Assembly (NCBI RefSeq): GCF_002742265.1
Contig: NZ_MDGL01000024.1
Location: forward strand, 1-64,000
DNA from: Maribacter sp. 4G9
GTDB taxonomy: Bacteria > Bacteroidota > Bacteroidia > Flavobacteriales > Flavobacteriaceae
Length of the DNA stretch: 64,000 bases
Direction of reading: 5' to 3'
The translations under genes and the position numbers were made by a program. A model generated the notes under the pieces. That model searched no databases. It worked only from the letters and a program-made list of their open reading frames with translations, and was not told the DNA's origin. This document shows positions 52,184 through 60,578 of this stretch, piece by piece. Numbering within the stretch: position 1 is the stretch's first letter; the number at the start of each line of letters is the position of its first letter.

Positions 52184-52843
52184 ATGTCCATAGCGGAAAA
52201 TCTCAAAACCATAAAAAAGGAAATTCCTGAAAACGTAACCTTGGTGGCCGTTTCAAAAACCAAGCCCATGTCCGATATTATGGAAGCTTATCACAATGGT
52301 CAAAGGGTATTCGGGGAAAATAAGGTGCAGGAAATGACCGAAAAATGGGAAGAAATGCCCAAGGATATCGAATGGCATATGATCGGACACCTGCAACGCA
52401 ACAAGGTAAAGTACATGGCTGCATTTGTGGCCCTGATCCACGGTGTGGACAGTCTTAAATTGTTAAAGGAAATTGATAAGCAGGGAAAGAAACACAATCG
52501 GGCAATTCCATGCCTTTTACAGGTGCACATAGCTGAGGAGGATACTAAATTTGGTTTTGATGCCCATGAACTAAAGGAACTGATCAACGATCCGGAGTTC
52601 AAGAAACTTGATAATGTATCCGTAGAAGGACTAATGGGAATGGCCACTTTTACGGATAATCAGGAACAGATAAGACGGGAATTCAAGAACTTGAATGGGT
52701 TATTCCAAGACCTTAAGAATAGCTTGCCACAACTTTCCGTTCTTTCCATGGGTATGAGCGGTGACTATACAATTGCCATTGAGGAAGGCAGTACCATGGT
52801 GCGTATAGGAAGTAGTATCTTTGGAAAGCGGAATTATAACTAA
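52184..52843 (+). CDS. YggS-family PLP homeostasis protein
   Basis: A 219-residue PLP-binding protein with a TIM-barrel alanine-racemase-like fold but no racemase domain. The PLP Lys is in TLVAVSKTKP, and FGENKVQEM, WHMIGHLQRNKVK, SMGMSGDYTIAIEEGSTMVRIGSSIFG are family blocks. It controls free pyridoxal phosphate levels and amino-acid pools. Last gene of the three-gene run starting at 50265. Confidence 0.92.
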   Translation: MSIAENLKTIKKEIPENVTLVAVSKTKPMSDIMEAYHNGQRVFGENKVQEMTEKWEEMPKDIEWHMIGHLQRNKVKYMAAFVALIHGVDSLKLLKEIDKQGKKHNRAIPCLLQVHIAEEDTKFGFDAHELKELINDPEFKKLDNVSVEGLMGMATFTDNQEQIRREFKNLNGLFQDLKNSLPQLSVLSMGMSGDYTIAIEEGSTMVRIGSSIFGKRNYN

Positions 52844-52888
52844 AAACGAGATTTTGCCGCATTTTAAAATTAGATCTAGAAAAAATTT

Positions 52889-54250
52889 ATGTACGCTATA
52901 CTTGATATAGAAACGACGGGAGGAAAATTCAATGAAGAGGGCATTACGGAAATTGCGATACATAAGTTCGATGGCCACCAAGTAGTTGATTCGTTTATCA
53001 GTCTTGTAAATCCCGAAAAGGAAATACAACCTTTTGTCGTAAATCTTACGGGCATAAACAACAAAATGCTCCGTACCGCGCCTAAATTTCATGAGGTAGC
53101 CAAAAGAATCGTCGAAATTACCCAAGATACCGTACTTGTTGCCCATAACGCGCAGTTCGACTATAGGATCCTGCGCACGGAATTCAGAAGATTGGGCTAT
53201 AATTTTGAAAGAAAAAGCCTTTGTACGGTAGATTTATCCAAAGCGCTTTTGCCCGATGCGGAATCCTACAGTTTAGGAAAATTGGTACGGTCGTTGGGGA
53301 TACCGGTGAGTGACCGCCATAGGGCCAATGGAGATGCTTTGGCTACGGTAAAACTGTTCAAACTTTTATTGGCAAAGGATACTGAAAAAACCATAATCCA
53401 GGATGTTATAAGGAAGGAAGGACATGGTGAACTTTCGGAGAAACAACTGGACATCGTGCAAAGTATGCCCAACGAAACCGGGGTTTTTTATATGCATAAC
53501 AAGGATGGGGAAGTCATTTACCTAAGTAAAAGTTCGGATATTAAAAAAAAGGTAAACCAATTGTTTACCAAATCCGGGGACCGCGCCAGAAAACTGACCA
53601 AAGAGACAAGGAAGGTCACCTATGAGAAAACGGGAAGCGAGCTGGTGGCGCTTTTAAAGGAGCATCAGGAACTTTTAAAAAACAGGCCCAAATACAGTCC
53701 CGTCCCTAGAAAAAGAATGTTTTCCCATTCATTATGTCTTTCAAAAAATGAATATGGATACTTAGAATTAAAACCGACTATCCTAAGCAAGTGTTCCGAT
53801 CCGTGGGGATATTTTAACGGGGAATTCAGTACAAAAAACCATTTGTACAAAATTACCCGTGAATTTCAACTATGTGATAAGGTCAACGGCATAAGCGAGG
53901 CAAGGGGAAATTGTTCCAACTATAAGGAGGGCAATTGCAATGGGGCTTGCATAAAAAAGGAAGCAATAGGGAATTATAATGAACGGGTCATGGAGGCCTT
54001 GCAAAAATATAGCCTAAAAAATAAGAATGTCCTATTGGTGGATAAAGGCCGTGCTTTGGGAGAAAATTCCGTAATACTTATCAGGAATGGATCTCTGGTA
54101 GGGGTAGGTTATTATGACCTAAACCATCAAATAAATAATATTCATATATTAGAAAGCTTGATTACCCCTATGAACGGCACCCATAATGCCAACTTTATTA
54201 TAGAATCCTATCTTAGAAAGAAAAAAATAATTAAAACTATTGCGTTGTAA
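52889..54250 (+). CDS. DnaQ-like exonuclease fused to a degenerate GIY-YIG domain
   Basis: A 453-residue protein. Residues 1-170 are a DEDDh 3'-5' exonuclease domain: AILDIETTGGKFNEEGITEIAI (Asp/Glu), VAHNAQFDYRIL and HRANGDALATVKLF (His...Asp). Residues 195-280 correspond to a UvrC/Cho-type GIY-YIG endonuclease. However, the motif reads GVFYMHNKDGEVIYLSKSSD, where the usual YVGKS Gly is Ser, and the catalytic Arg position is Lys (IKKKVNQ). The C-terminal 170 residues contain a Cys cluster (SKCSD, CNGACIK). Repair of DNA by nucleotide excision-like cleavage is the family role; this copy may have kept only the exonuclease. Confidence 0.85.
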   Translation: MYAILDIETTGGKFNEEGITEIAIHKFDGHQVVDSFISLVNPEKEIQPFVVNLTGINNKMLRTAPKFHEVAKRIVEITQDTVLVAHNAQFDYRILRTEFRRLGYNFERKSLCTVDLSKALLPDAESYSLGKLVRSLGIPVSDRHRANGDALATVKLFKLLLAKDTEKTIIQDVIRKEGHGELSEKQLDIVQSMPNETGVFYMHNKDGEVIYLSKSSDIKKKVNQLFTKSGDRARKLTKETRKVTYEKTGSELVALLKEHQELLKNRPKYSPVPRKRMFSHSLCLSKNEYGYLELKPTILSKCSDPWGYFNGEFSTKNHLYKITREFQLCDKVNGISEARGNCSNYKEGNCNGACIKKEAIGNYNERVMEALQKYSLKNKNVLLVDKGRALGENSVILIRNGSLVGVGYYDLNHQINNIHILESLITPMNGTHNANFIIESYLRKKKIIKTIAL

Positions 54251-54256
54251 ATAGCA

Positions 54257-55117
54257 TTGAGCAAGGAGCAAAAAAATACAGATTGGAAACATAAGCTACA
54301 TGAGATAATTTATGAAGCAGATACCCCAATGGGTAAGTGGTTCGATATTGTTCTTATTATTCTTATACTCTTCAGTGTGCTACTGATTATGTTGGAAAGT
54401 GTGAAAAGTATTGATGCAGAATATCATTTGACACTTTTGTCCCTTGAGTGGATCATAACCATTCTTTTTACCATTGAATATATTGCGAGGATAATTTGTA
54501 TTCAGAAACCTAGTAAGTATATTTTTAGTTTTTATGGGATAATAGATTTTTTATCCACCATTCCATTGTATCTCTCCTATATTTTGGCAGGCTCTCAAGT
54601 TTTGCTTGCGGTGCGCGCTTTTAGGTTGTTACGGGTTTTTAGGATCTTAAAACTGGTTCAGTTCTTAGGGGAAGCCTCGCAATTAAAAAGTGCTTTGAAG
54701 GCAAGTAGTGCCAAGATAACCGTATTTTTATTTGCAGTGCTGATACTGTCCGTCATGTTGGGTACTTTGATGTATCTTGTAGAGGGAGATGAGGCAGGTT
54801 TCACCAGTATTCCCATGAGTATTTACTGGACCATCGTAACCCTGACTACCGTTGGATATGGTGACATTGCCCCAATAACGCCTCAGGGTCAATTCATTGC
54901 TACCATAATAATGCTTTTGGGTTATGGTGTTATAGCTGTACCCACAGGAATGGTCACCGTGGAATATGGGAAACGTTCCAGGGCCTTAAAAACAGGCGAA
55001 GAGCATTTGGAAAAATTCGTCCATGTGAATACCCAAGCCTGTCCGGTGTGTGCAAAGGAAGGTCACAGGGACGATGCCAGTCATTGCTATAACTGTGGAA
55101 GTTTGCTAAATGAGTAG
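54257..55117 (+). CDS. Voltage-gated potassium channel with C-terminal zinc ribbon
   Basis: A 286-residue six-transmembrane ion channel. Segments S1-S4 cover about residues 27-135, with S4 carrying spaced arginines (AVRAFRLLRVFRILKLVQ). The pore helix and selectivity filter are TLTTVGYGDIAP, where TVGYG is the potassium signature, followed by S6 (FIATIIMLLGYGVIAVPTG). The last 30 residues are a zinc ribbon CPVC...HC..CG. The TTG at 54257 is used as start, six bases after the stop of the previous gene. Its stop overlaps miaA by 8 bp. Confidence 0.9.
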   Translation: MSKEQKNTDWKHKLHEIIYEADTPMGKWFDIVLIILILFSVLLIMLESVKSIDAEYHLTLLSLEWIITILFTIEYIARIICIQKPSKYIFSFYGIIDFLSTIPLYLSYILAGSQVLLAVRAFRLLRVFRILKLVQFLGEASQLKSALKASSAKITVFLFAVLILSVMLGTLMYLVEGDEAGFTSIPMSIYWTIVTLTTVGYGDIAPITPQGQFIATIIMLLGYGVIAVPTGMVTVEYGKRSRALKTGEEHLEKFVHVNTQACPVCAKEGHRDDASHCYNCGSLLNE

Positions 55118-56033
55118 TAAAGTCCTTATTTCCATAATCGGACCCACGGCCATAGGAAAAACAAAATTGGCCATCCTTTTGGCAAATCATTTCAAGACGG
55201 AAATTATTTCTGCGGACTCAAGGCAGTTTTTCAAAGAAATGGCGATTGGTACGGCAGTACCATCCACATGGGAACTTTCACGTGCTGTACATCATTTCAT
55301 ACAACACAAAAGTATCCACGAACCCTATTCTGTGGGCGATTTTGAAAAAGAGGCGCTCAACACATTGGAAGCATTGTTTCAAAACCATGACACAGTCGTT
55401 ATAGTCGGAGGAAGTGGCCTCTATGTGGACGCCGTTACAAAAGGACTGGATTCCTTTCCAAAAGTGGATAGTGGTATCCGTGAAACACTCAACAAGGAAT
55501 TGATGGATAAAGGTATTGGATTCCTTCAGTCGAACCTCAAGGAATTAGATCCAGATTATTATGAAAAAGTAGATCTTCAAAATCCACATCGCTTGATCCG
55601 GGCCTTGGAAATCTGTATTGGTGCCGGTAAATCGTATTCCAGCTTTCTAAACAAACCAAAAAGCCAAAGAAATTTTAAGGTATTATCCATAGGTTTGAAA
55701 GCCGATAGAAAAGTAATTTATGATAGAATAAACGAACGGGTCGATATTATGATGAAGGACGGATTACTGACCGAAGTACGATCGCTCCTTGACCAGCGGA
55801 ATTTGAATGCCTTACAAACTGTTGGCTATAAAGAGCTTTTTGAATATTGCGATGGAAATTGGACCTTGGATTTTGCCGTTTCGGAGATTAAAAAAAATAC
55901 CCGAAGGTTCGCAAAAAGACAAACCACTTGGTTTAAGAAAAGCCCTAATACCCTTTGGATAGCATACAACTATCATGAAAAGGAAATAATTGCTCAAATT
56001 GAAGAAGTAGTAGCAGAATTACAAAATGAATAA
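55110..56033 (+). CDS. miaA: tRNA dimethylallyltransferase
   Basis: A 307-residue enzyme that adds a dimethylallyl group to A37 of tRNAs reading codons that begin with U. The P-loop is IIGPTAIGKTKLAILLA, then SADSRQFFKEMAIGTA, the conserved HHFIQHKSIHEPYSVGDFE block, VGGSGLYVDAVTKGLD, and QTVGYKELFEYCDG, ending in the basic RRFAKRQTTWFKK. Start overlaps the K+ channel gene by 8 bp, and its own end overlaps the gluconokinase by 8 bp, so the three are translationally coupled. Confidence 0.95.
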   Translation: MSSKVLISIIGPTAIGKTKLAILLANHFKTEIISADSRQFFKEMAIGTAVPSTWELSRAVHHFIQHKSIHEPYSVGDFEKEALNTLEALFQNHDTVVIVGGSGLYVDAVTKGLDSFPKVDSGIRETLNKELMDKGIGFLQSNLKELDPDYYEKVDLQNPHRLIRALEICIGAGKSYSSFLNKPKSQRNFKVLSIGLKADRKVIYDRINERVDIMMKDGLLTEVRSLLDQRNLNALQTVGYKELFEYCDGNWTLDFAVSEIKKNTRRFAKRQTTWFKKSPNTLWIAYNYHEKEIIAQIEEVVAELQNE

Positions 56034-56520
56034 AGCAAAGATTATATATGTGATGGGCGTTTCCGGTTGTGGAAAATCTACCATCGGGAAATTATTGGCG
56101 GTAAAATTGGGGTATTCCTTTTACGATGGCGACCATTACCATCCAAAAGCCAACATAGACAAAATGAGCAAAGGCATTCCTTTGGATGACAACGATCGTA
56201 CAGGTTGGCTGGAAACTTTGAATGCGTTAGGAAAGAAGAACCAGGAAAAGGGTGCTGTCATTGTATGTTCTGCCTTAAAATCCAAGTATAGGGAAATCTT
56301 GAGGGCAGGTATGGAGGAAACGACCGTTTTTCTGTTCTTGAAAGGTACCTTGGAACTTATTGGGCATCGGCTTAGTTTAAGAAAAGGGCATTTTATGCCA
56401 AAGGAATTGCTCGAATCCCAATTTAAAACTTTGGAAGAACCTGAAAATGCCCTCGTGGTATCCATTGAACTTAGTCCCGAAGAAATCGTTGATCGGGCGA
56501 TAGCCCTTTTAAAAAACTAA
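56026..56520 (+). CDS. gntK: Gluconokinase (thermoresistant type)
   Basis: A 164-residue P-loop kinase that phosphorylates gluconate to 6-phosphogluconate. Motifs are VMGVSGCGKSTIGKLLA (Walker A), FYDGDHYHPKANIDKMSKG and PLDDNDRTGWLETL, VIVCSALKSKYREILR, and GTLELIGHRLSLRKGHFMP. It overlaps miaA by 8 bp and is the last gene before a bidirectional terminator. Neighbouring gluconate genes are absent, so the pathway link is not shown locally. Confidence 0.9.
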   Translation: MNKAKIIYVMGVSGCGKSTIGKLLAVKLGYSFYDGDHYHPKANIDKMSKGIPLDDNDRTGWLETLNALGKKNQEKGAVIVCSALKSKYREILRAGMEETTVFLFLKGTLELIGHRLSLRKGHFMPKELLESQFKTLEEPENALVVSIELSPEEIVDRAIALLKN

Positions 56521-56522
56521 AA

Positions 56523-56544
56523 AAGCACCTCGAACAAGGTGCTT
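56523..56544. terminator. Bidirectional terminator between gntK and the response regulator
   Basis: AAGCACCT (56523-56530) pairs with AGGTGCTT (56537-56544) across a 6-nt loop, with an A tract on the left and T's on the right. It serves two convergent genes. Confidence 0.8.
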
Positions 56545-56567
56545 TATATGTTAAATGTGAATTAGTT

Positions 56568-57281
56568 TTACTCGCCCTCTGTTTTGATCACCAAACGAAA
56601 GCCTTCGCCATGGATGTTCAAAATCTCTACACTATCGTCCCGTTTTAGGTATTTTCTAAGTTTGGCAATGTAAACATCCATACTTCGGGAAGTGAAATAG
56701 TTGTCATCCCTCCAAATTTTTGTGAGGGCCAACTCCCTGGGCATCAAATCGTTTTCATGCAGGGCCAAGAGTCGTAGAAGCTCATTTTCCTTGGGTGATA
56801 ATTTAATGGATTCTTCATCCTTATATTTTAAGAACCTCAGTTTTGAATTTAGGTGAAATCCTCCAATTTCAAATTCAAACTTCTTACTATCGGCCAAACT
56901 ACTGGAAGCCTTTCTTTGAAGTATCGCCTTTAGTTTCATCAATAGCACCTCAGAATCAAAAGGTTTGTTTAGATAATCATCCGCACCGGCCTTATATCCT
57001 TTTAGTACATCCTCCTTCATGGTCTTAGCGGTCAAGAAAACGATGGGAACATTTTCATTTTTCTCCCGTATTTCTTTCGCCAAGGTAAATCCGTCCTTAT
57101 AGGGCATCATGACATCCAGAATACAGATATCAAAATTGTCCTTTTTAAATTTCTCGAAACCTTCCATACCATTCTTCGCCAATGTTACATCGAAATCGTT
57201 CATGGATAGATAGTCCTTAAGGACAATTCCAAAATTTGGGTCATCTTCTACTAAAAGTATCTTTTTATTTATTGTTTCCAT
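56568..57281 (-). CDS. rprY: OmpR-family response regulator (RprY-like)
   Basis: A 237-residue response regulator. Receiver landmarks are LLVEDDPNFG (acidic pair), phospho-acceptor Asp56 (ICILDVMMPYKDG), VFLTAKTMKEDVLKGYKAGADDYLNKPFD. The C-terminal half is a winged helix with LSPKENELLRLLALHENDLM and a recognition helix around YFTSRSMDVYIAKLRKYLK. It is translated just after the kinase gene (5 bp between). The pair resembles RprXY of Bacteroides by order and domains; the exact orthology is inferred. Confidence 0.88.
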   Translation of the reverse strand: METINKKILLVEDDPNFGIVLKDYLSMNDFDVTLAKNGMEGFEKFKKDNFDICILDVMMPYKDGFTLAKEIREKNENVPIVFLTAKTMKEDVLKGYKAGADDYLNKPFDSEVLLMKLKAILQRKASSSLADSKKFEFEIGGFHLNSKLRFLKYKDEESIKLSPKENELLRLLALHENDLMPRELALTKIWRDDNYFTSRSMDVYIAKLRKYLKRDDSVEILNIHGEGFRLVIKTEGE

Positions 57282-57286
57282 AATTT

Positions 57287-58867
57287 TTAAATTAAAGGGA
57301 GTTTAATGAAGAAAGTGCTTCCCTTATCTTTTTCACTTTCCGCGTATACTTCCCCTTGATGATCATCTACTATTTTTTTTACGTAGGCCAATCCTAACCC
57401 GTGGCCCTTTACGTTGTGAATATCTCCTGTATGTTCTCTATAGAACTTCTCAAAAACTCTCTTCAATACAACTTTGCTCATCCCAGGACCTTGGTCCTGA
57501 ACTTTTATAACAATGTTGTTTTTAACTACTTCCGTGTAGACATCTATCTTTGGGGCATCTATCGAGTATTTTATTGCGTTGTCCAAAATATTGACTATCA
57601 CATTGGTAAAATGCATTTCATTGGCCAAAACTTCCGATCGATGTGCATCTAAATGTGTTTCAATATATCCTCCCCTATCCTGCACAATGAGCTCCACATG
57701 AGTAATCGCATCATTTATTATATCGTGGGCATCTACCCTATCCTTACTGATATCCAATTGGTTTTTCTCCAATTTGGATATGCGCAATACATTTTCTACT
57801 TGGGCGTGCATACGTTTATTCTCGTCCCTGATCATCTGCAAATAGCGCGAAACCTTTTCCTGATCCCCAATTATTTTAGGGTTTCTTATAGCTTCCACCG
57901 CTAAGTTGATCGTTGCAATAGGGGTCTTGAACTCGTGCGTCATATTATTGATAAAGTCCGATTTTATCTCCGATATCTGTTTTTGCCTGATCAGTTGGTA
58001 TATCGCACCGGAATATGCAATGACAATTATCAGAGTAAACAAAAGTGACAATAAGGCCAAACCTAGTATAGACTGTAACAAAAAGCGCTTTTTCTTTGGG
58101 AAGGAAACCAATAGGTCAAAATTGGATATCCCGTCAAGATCGGTAAACAATGGCGATTTATAGATGTTCGCTTCGGAATATTTGAATTTTCGGGATTTCA
58201 ACTTCGTCGGTAGACCATTGCTGTACACCCCATATTCAAAAGCTATATCAACACCCCTATCCTCCAATTCACGTTGCACCAACAATTCTATCTCCTGTTT
58301 GGAAACCCTTTTGTGTATAGGCACTCTTTTGGCATAGGTCGTGAACAAATCTTCCATGGCGATTTTATCAACATCCCTAAGTCCCCCAATCTTTTCTATT
58401 CTTTGAATGGGCGTTAACCTAAGAGCCTTACCGTCTATATCGTAATCCTCCCTGAAGATCGATGTGGTTCGCTTGCTTGTATAGTTTTTGATGAAAGTGG
58501 TATCGCCCACCTCACCGTTATCAAAGAACGTTGATGAAATTCCGTAATCTTCTTCTAGGATACCATGTTCATATAACAATATTTCATTAGAATTGACATC
58601 CCTGTCTATGAAAAAGAAATTTCTAAATTGGGTCTCCTTCAATTCCCCGATGCTATCCTTTGCATACAGATACCTGTCGAAGTAATTTTTCTTCTCCCGC
58701 TCCTCTATCTGATTGGTAACACTGTTAAGCGCCTCAGAAACAACATTCGAAAATTGTTCCTCTTTGTTCTCAACGGACTTTTTTATCCAAATGCTTTGAA
58801 TAAAAATCAACCCTACGAGAGAAAGGCTCATTAGAACTACCAAGAGAACAAATAACCTCTTATTCAT
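57287..58867 (-). CDS. rprX: Membrane sensor histidine kinase (RprX-like)
   Basis: A 526-residue kinase. Two transmembrane helices (about 7-27 and 264-288) bracket a periplasmic domain of about 235 residues with no recognised fold. The dimerisation domain has phospho-acceptor His311 (FINNMTHEFKTPIATINLA), and the ATPase domain shows NAIKYSIDAP, VQDQGPGMSKVVLKRVFEKFY and GLGLAYVKKIVDDHQGEV. Five base pairs separate it from its regulator gene. The upstream gap to coaE contains direct TTAAC/GTTAA words that may bind the regulator. Confidence 0.9.
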   Translation of the reverse strand: MNKRLFVLLVVLMSLSLVGLIFIQSIWIKKSVENKEEQFSNVVSEALNSVTNQIEEREKKNYFDRYLYAKDSIGELKETQFRNFFFIDRDVNSNEILLYEHGILEEDYGISSTFFDNGEVGDTTFIKNYTSKRTTSIFREDYDIDGKALRLTPIQRIEKIGGLRDVDKIAMEDLFTTYAKRVPIHKRVSKQEIELLVQRELEDRGVDIAFEYGVYSNGLPTKLKSRKFKYSEANIYKSPLFTDLDGISNFDLLVSFPKKKRFLLQSILGLALLSLLFTLIIVIAYSGAIYQLIRQKQISEIKSDFINNMTHEFKTPIATINLAVEAIRNPKIIGDQEKVSRYLQMIRDENKRMHAQVENVLRISKLEKNQLDISKDRVDAHDIINDAITHVELIVQDRGGYIETHLDAHRSEVLANEMHFTNVIVNILDNAIKYSIDAPKIDVYTEVVKNNIVIKVQDQGPGMSKVVLKRVFEKFYREHTGDIHNVKGHGLGLAYVKKIVDDHQGEVYAESEKDKGSTFFIKLPLI

Positions 58868-58911
58868 TATAATGTTAAAATTAATTATTTACAGGGAAGG
58901 CCTGAGTACGT

Positions 58912-58943
58912 TTAACCAAACCTTAACACAAATGTTAAAATTA
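58912..58943. promoter_or_regulatory. Candidate tandem regulator sites before the RprX-like kinase gene
   Basis: TTAAC occurs at 58912-58916 and 58923-58927, 11 bp apart, followed by GTTAA at 58934-58938. AATGTTAAAATTA is present twice (58871-58883 and 58931-58943). Half-sites one helical turn apart are typical for OmpR-family dimers, so autoregulation by the RprY-like protein is plausible. The right end runs into the last codons of coaE. Confidence 0.45.
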
Positions 58944-59534
58944 GCTGTCCTTAGTAAAATCAAGGAGAACGCGATGCACCTCTACCACCTTTTCATTTGT
59001 TTTTTTCAGGTCGATATTTTCAATGACAAAGTCTGCCAAGGGTAACTTCTCCGCATCGTCCAATTGATTCCTCATTCTTGCCACGATATCCTCACGGGTA
59101 CTTTGGTCTCGGTTTAGAATGCGGTCTATCCGATATTCCATGGGAGCGGTCACCAATACCACCTTATCATAAAATTCTTGGGCATTATTCTCAAACAACA
59201 AGGCGGTTTCCTGAATCACATAAGGATAATCCTGTGCCTTGCACCATTTCTTAAAATGTTTTCGAACTGCAGGATGTACAATTCCGTTAAGTTTTTTTAG
59301 CAAATTCGTATTCTTAAAAACAGATTTAGCAATGTAGGATCGATTTAATTTTCCGTCCAGATAGGCCAATTCCCCAAACAGGTCGATCAGTTTTCTCTTC
59401 ATCGTTTTGGAGGAATGCATAAGTTTCTTGGCTTCCACATCTGAATTGTATACGGGAACCCCCAATTTTTCGAACATCCTTGCAACAGTGGTCTTTCCAC
59501 TTCCAATGCCTCCCGTAAGACCAATTATTTTCAT
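58941..59534 (-). CDS. coaE: Dephospho-CoA kinase
   Basis: A 197-residue kinase that adds the 3'-phosphate to dephospho-CoA, the last step of CoA synthesis (panB at 12.9 kb is at the start of the pathway). P-loop IGLTGGIGSGKTTVARMF at the N-terminus, then VPVYNSDVEAKKLM, the substrate lid region LNGIVHPAVRKHFKKW and IQETALLFENNAQEFYDKVVLV. Length matches the family. It lies 84 bp downstream of the YbbR-like gene on the same strand. Confidence 0.93.
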   Translation of the reverse strand: MKIIGLTGGIGSGKTTVARMFEKLGVPVYNSDVEAKKLMHSSKTMKRKLIDLFGELAYLDGKLNRSYIAKSVFKNTNLLKKLNGIVHPAVRKHFKKWCKAQDYPYVIQETALLFENNAQEFYDKVVLVTAPMEYRIDRILNRDQSTREDIVARMRNQLDDAEKLPLADFVIENIDLKKTNEKVVEVHRVLLDFTKDS

Positions 59535-59618
59535 TGTTATGCGTCATTTATGCCCAAGAAACTGGTACGCCCATGCATTATTTTTAATTCCGCGTGCCAA
59601 GTGCTGGCCATGGTTTTT

Positions 59619-60578
59619 TCATTCCCTTTTCAATATGAATTCAACCTCTTTGGTCTTCAGGATGGCATTATTGATTTTTTCCGGCTTCTCCTTCAATATC
59701 AAGGATAATACATTTTGGTTGCGTTCCCCTACTTGACCATAATCTGCAACTACCATAAAATCATCTGGTGAAATCCCCTTGAGAATTTCCAATTTAGCCT
59801 GGCAGACTACTTGAACAACGTCTGGGAACATTCTCACCTTTACACTGTCCGGAAGGTTAAAAATAGTTACGGGCACTTCAAATACCTGTTCAGAAAAGCG
59901 ATATACCTTACCCGTAATCGTTACCTGGGATGGTTCGAAATTGGTTTCGACCAGCTCCCTCGATTTCACCAAGGTAAGCTTTTGCGAAAAATCGGAGTCT
60001 ACGTTCAACAGCTCTACATAGGACGTGTGGACACTTTTCACGGTATCGATCTGAATTTTTGGTCCTTTTATAAGGATTGTTTTTGGCTCAACGACCAAAG
60101 AATCCATCAAAGCGTGATTTTTTTCAAACGTAATATTAAGCCTAGGTATAACAGGTACTTCTTTCGATTCTAGTGGGGTGAATCCAACAAAAATTGTATC
60201 GTTGTCCATTTCCAGCAGCTCCATATCGCTCGACAATTGTGCTTGAACCTGTTTTTTATAAATCGACGGCGGTATAAAATAACGGCCGTTTCTTTTTCGT
60301 ACTTCAGCAAGGTTTATCTGTATATTTTTCTTTCTTATGCCAAAACCTATAAATTGAAACCCCACGGCCCTAATCCTTACCTGTAATTGATTTTTTTGGG
60401 TTTCTTCCAAGAGAAAATCCCGTGGCACGTTCACGTAATTTAATTGGAAATAGGTTGTCCCCACAAATGTTTGGGCAAGATTGTTTACGAACCATGCAAG
60501 AAAGGAGAAAAACAAAAAGACCAGAAATACCTTGACCTTTCTCTTTTTTAAAGCTGTTTTAATCCTTTCTAAAATCAC
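59619..60578 (-). CDS. YbbR-domain protein (CdaR-like)
   Basis: A 319-residue protein with one N-terminal transmembrane helix (about 17-38, KVFLVFLFFSFLAWFVNNL) and extracytoplasmic YbbR-type repeats. Typical phrases are VPRDFLLEETQKNQLQVRIR, VEPKTILIKGPKIQIDTV and VTIFNLPDSVKVRMFPDVVQ. In Firmicutes YbbR/CdaR proteins regulate the c-di-AMP cyclase CdaA; here no cyclase gene is adjacent, so the role is open. Its start overlaps the glycosyltransferase stop by 4 bp. Confidence 0.83.
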   Translation of the reverse strand: MILERIKTALKKRKVKVFLVFLFFSFLAWFVNNLAQTFVGTTYFQLNYVNVPRDFLLEETQKNQLQVRIRAVGFQFIGFGIRKKNIQINLAEVRKRNGRYFIPPSIYKKQVQAQLSSDMELLEMDNDTIFVGFTPLESKEVPVIPRLNITFEKNHALMDSLVVEPKTILIKGPKIQIDTVKSVHTSYVELLNVDSDFSQKLTLVKSRELVETNFEPSQVTITGKVYRFSEQVFEVPVTIFNLPDSVKVRMFPDVVQVVCQAKLEILKGISPDDFMVVADYGQVGERNQNVLSLILKEKPEKINNAILKTKEVEFILKRE

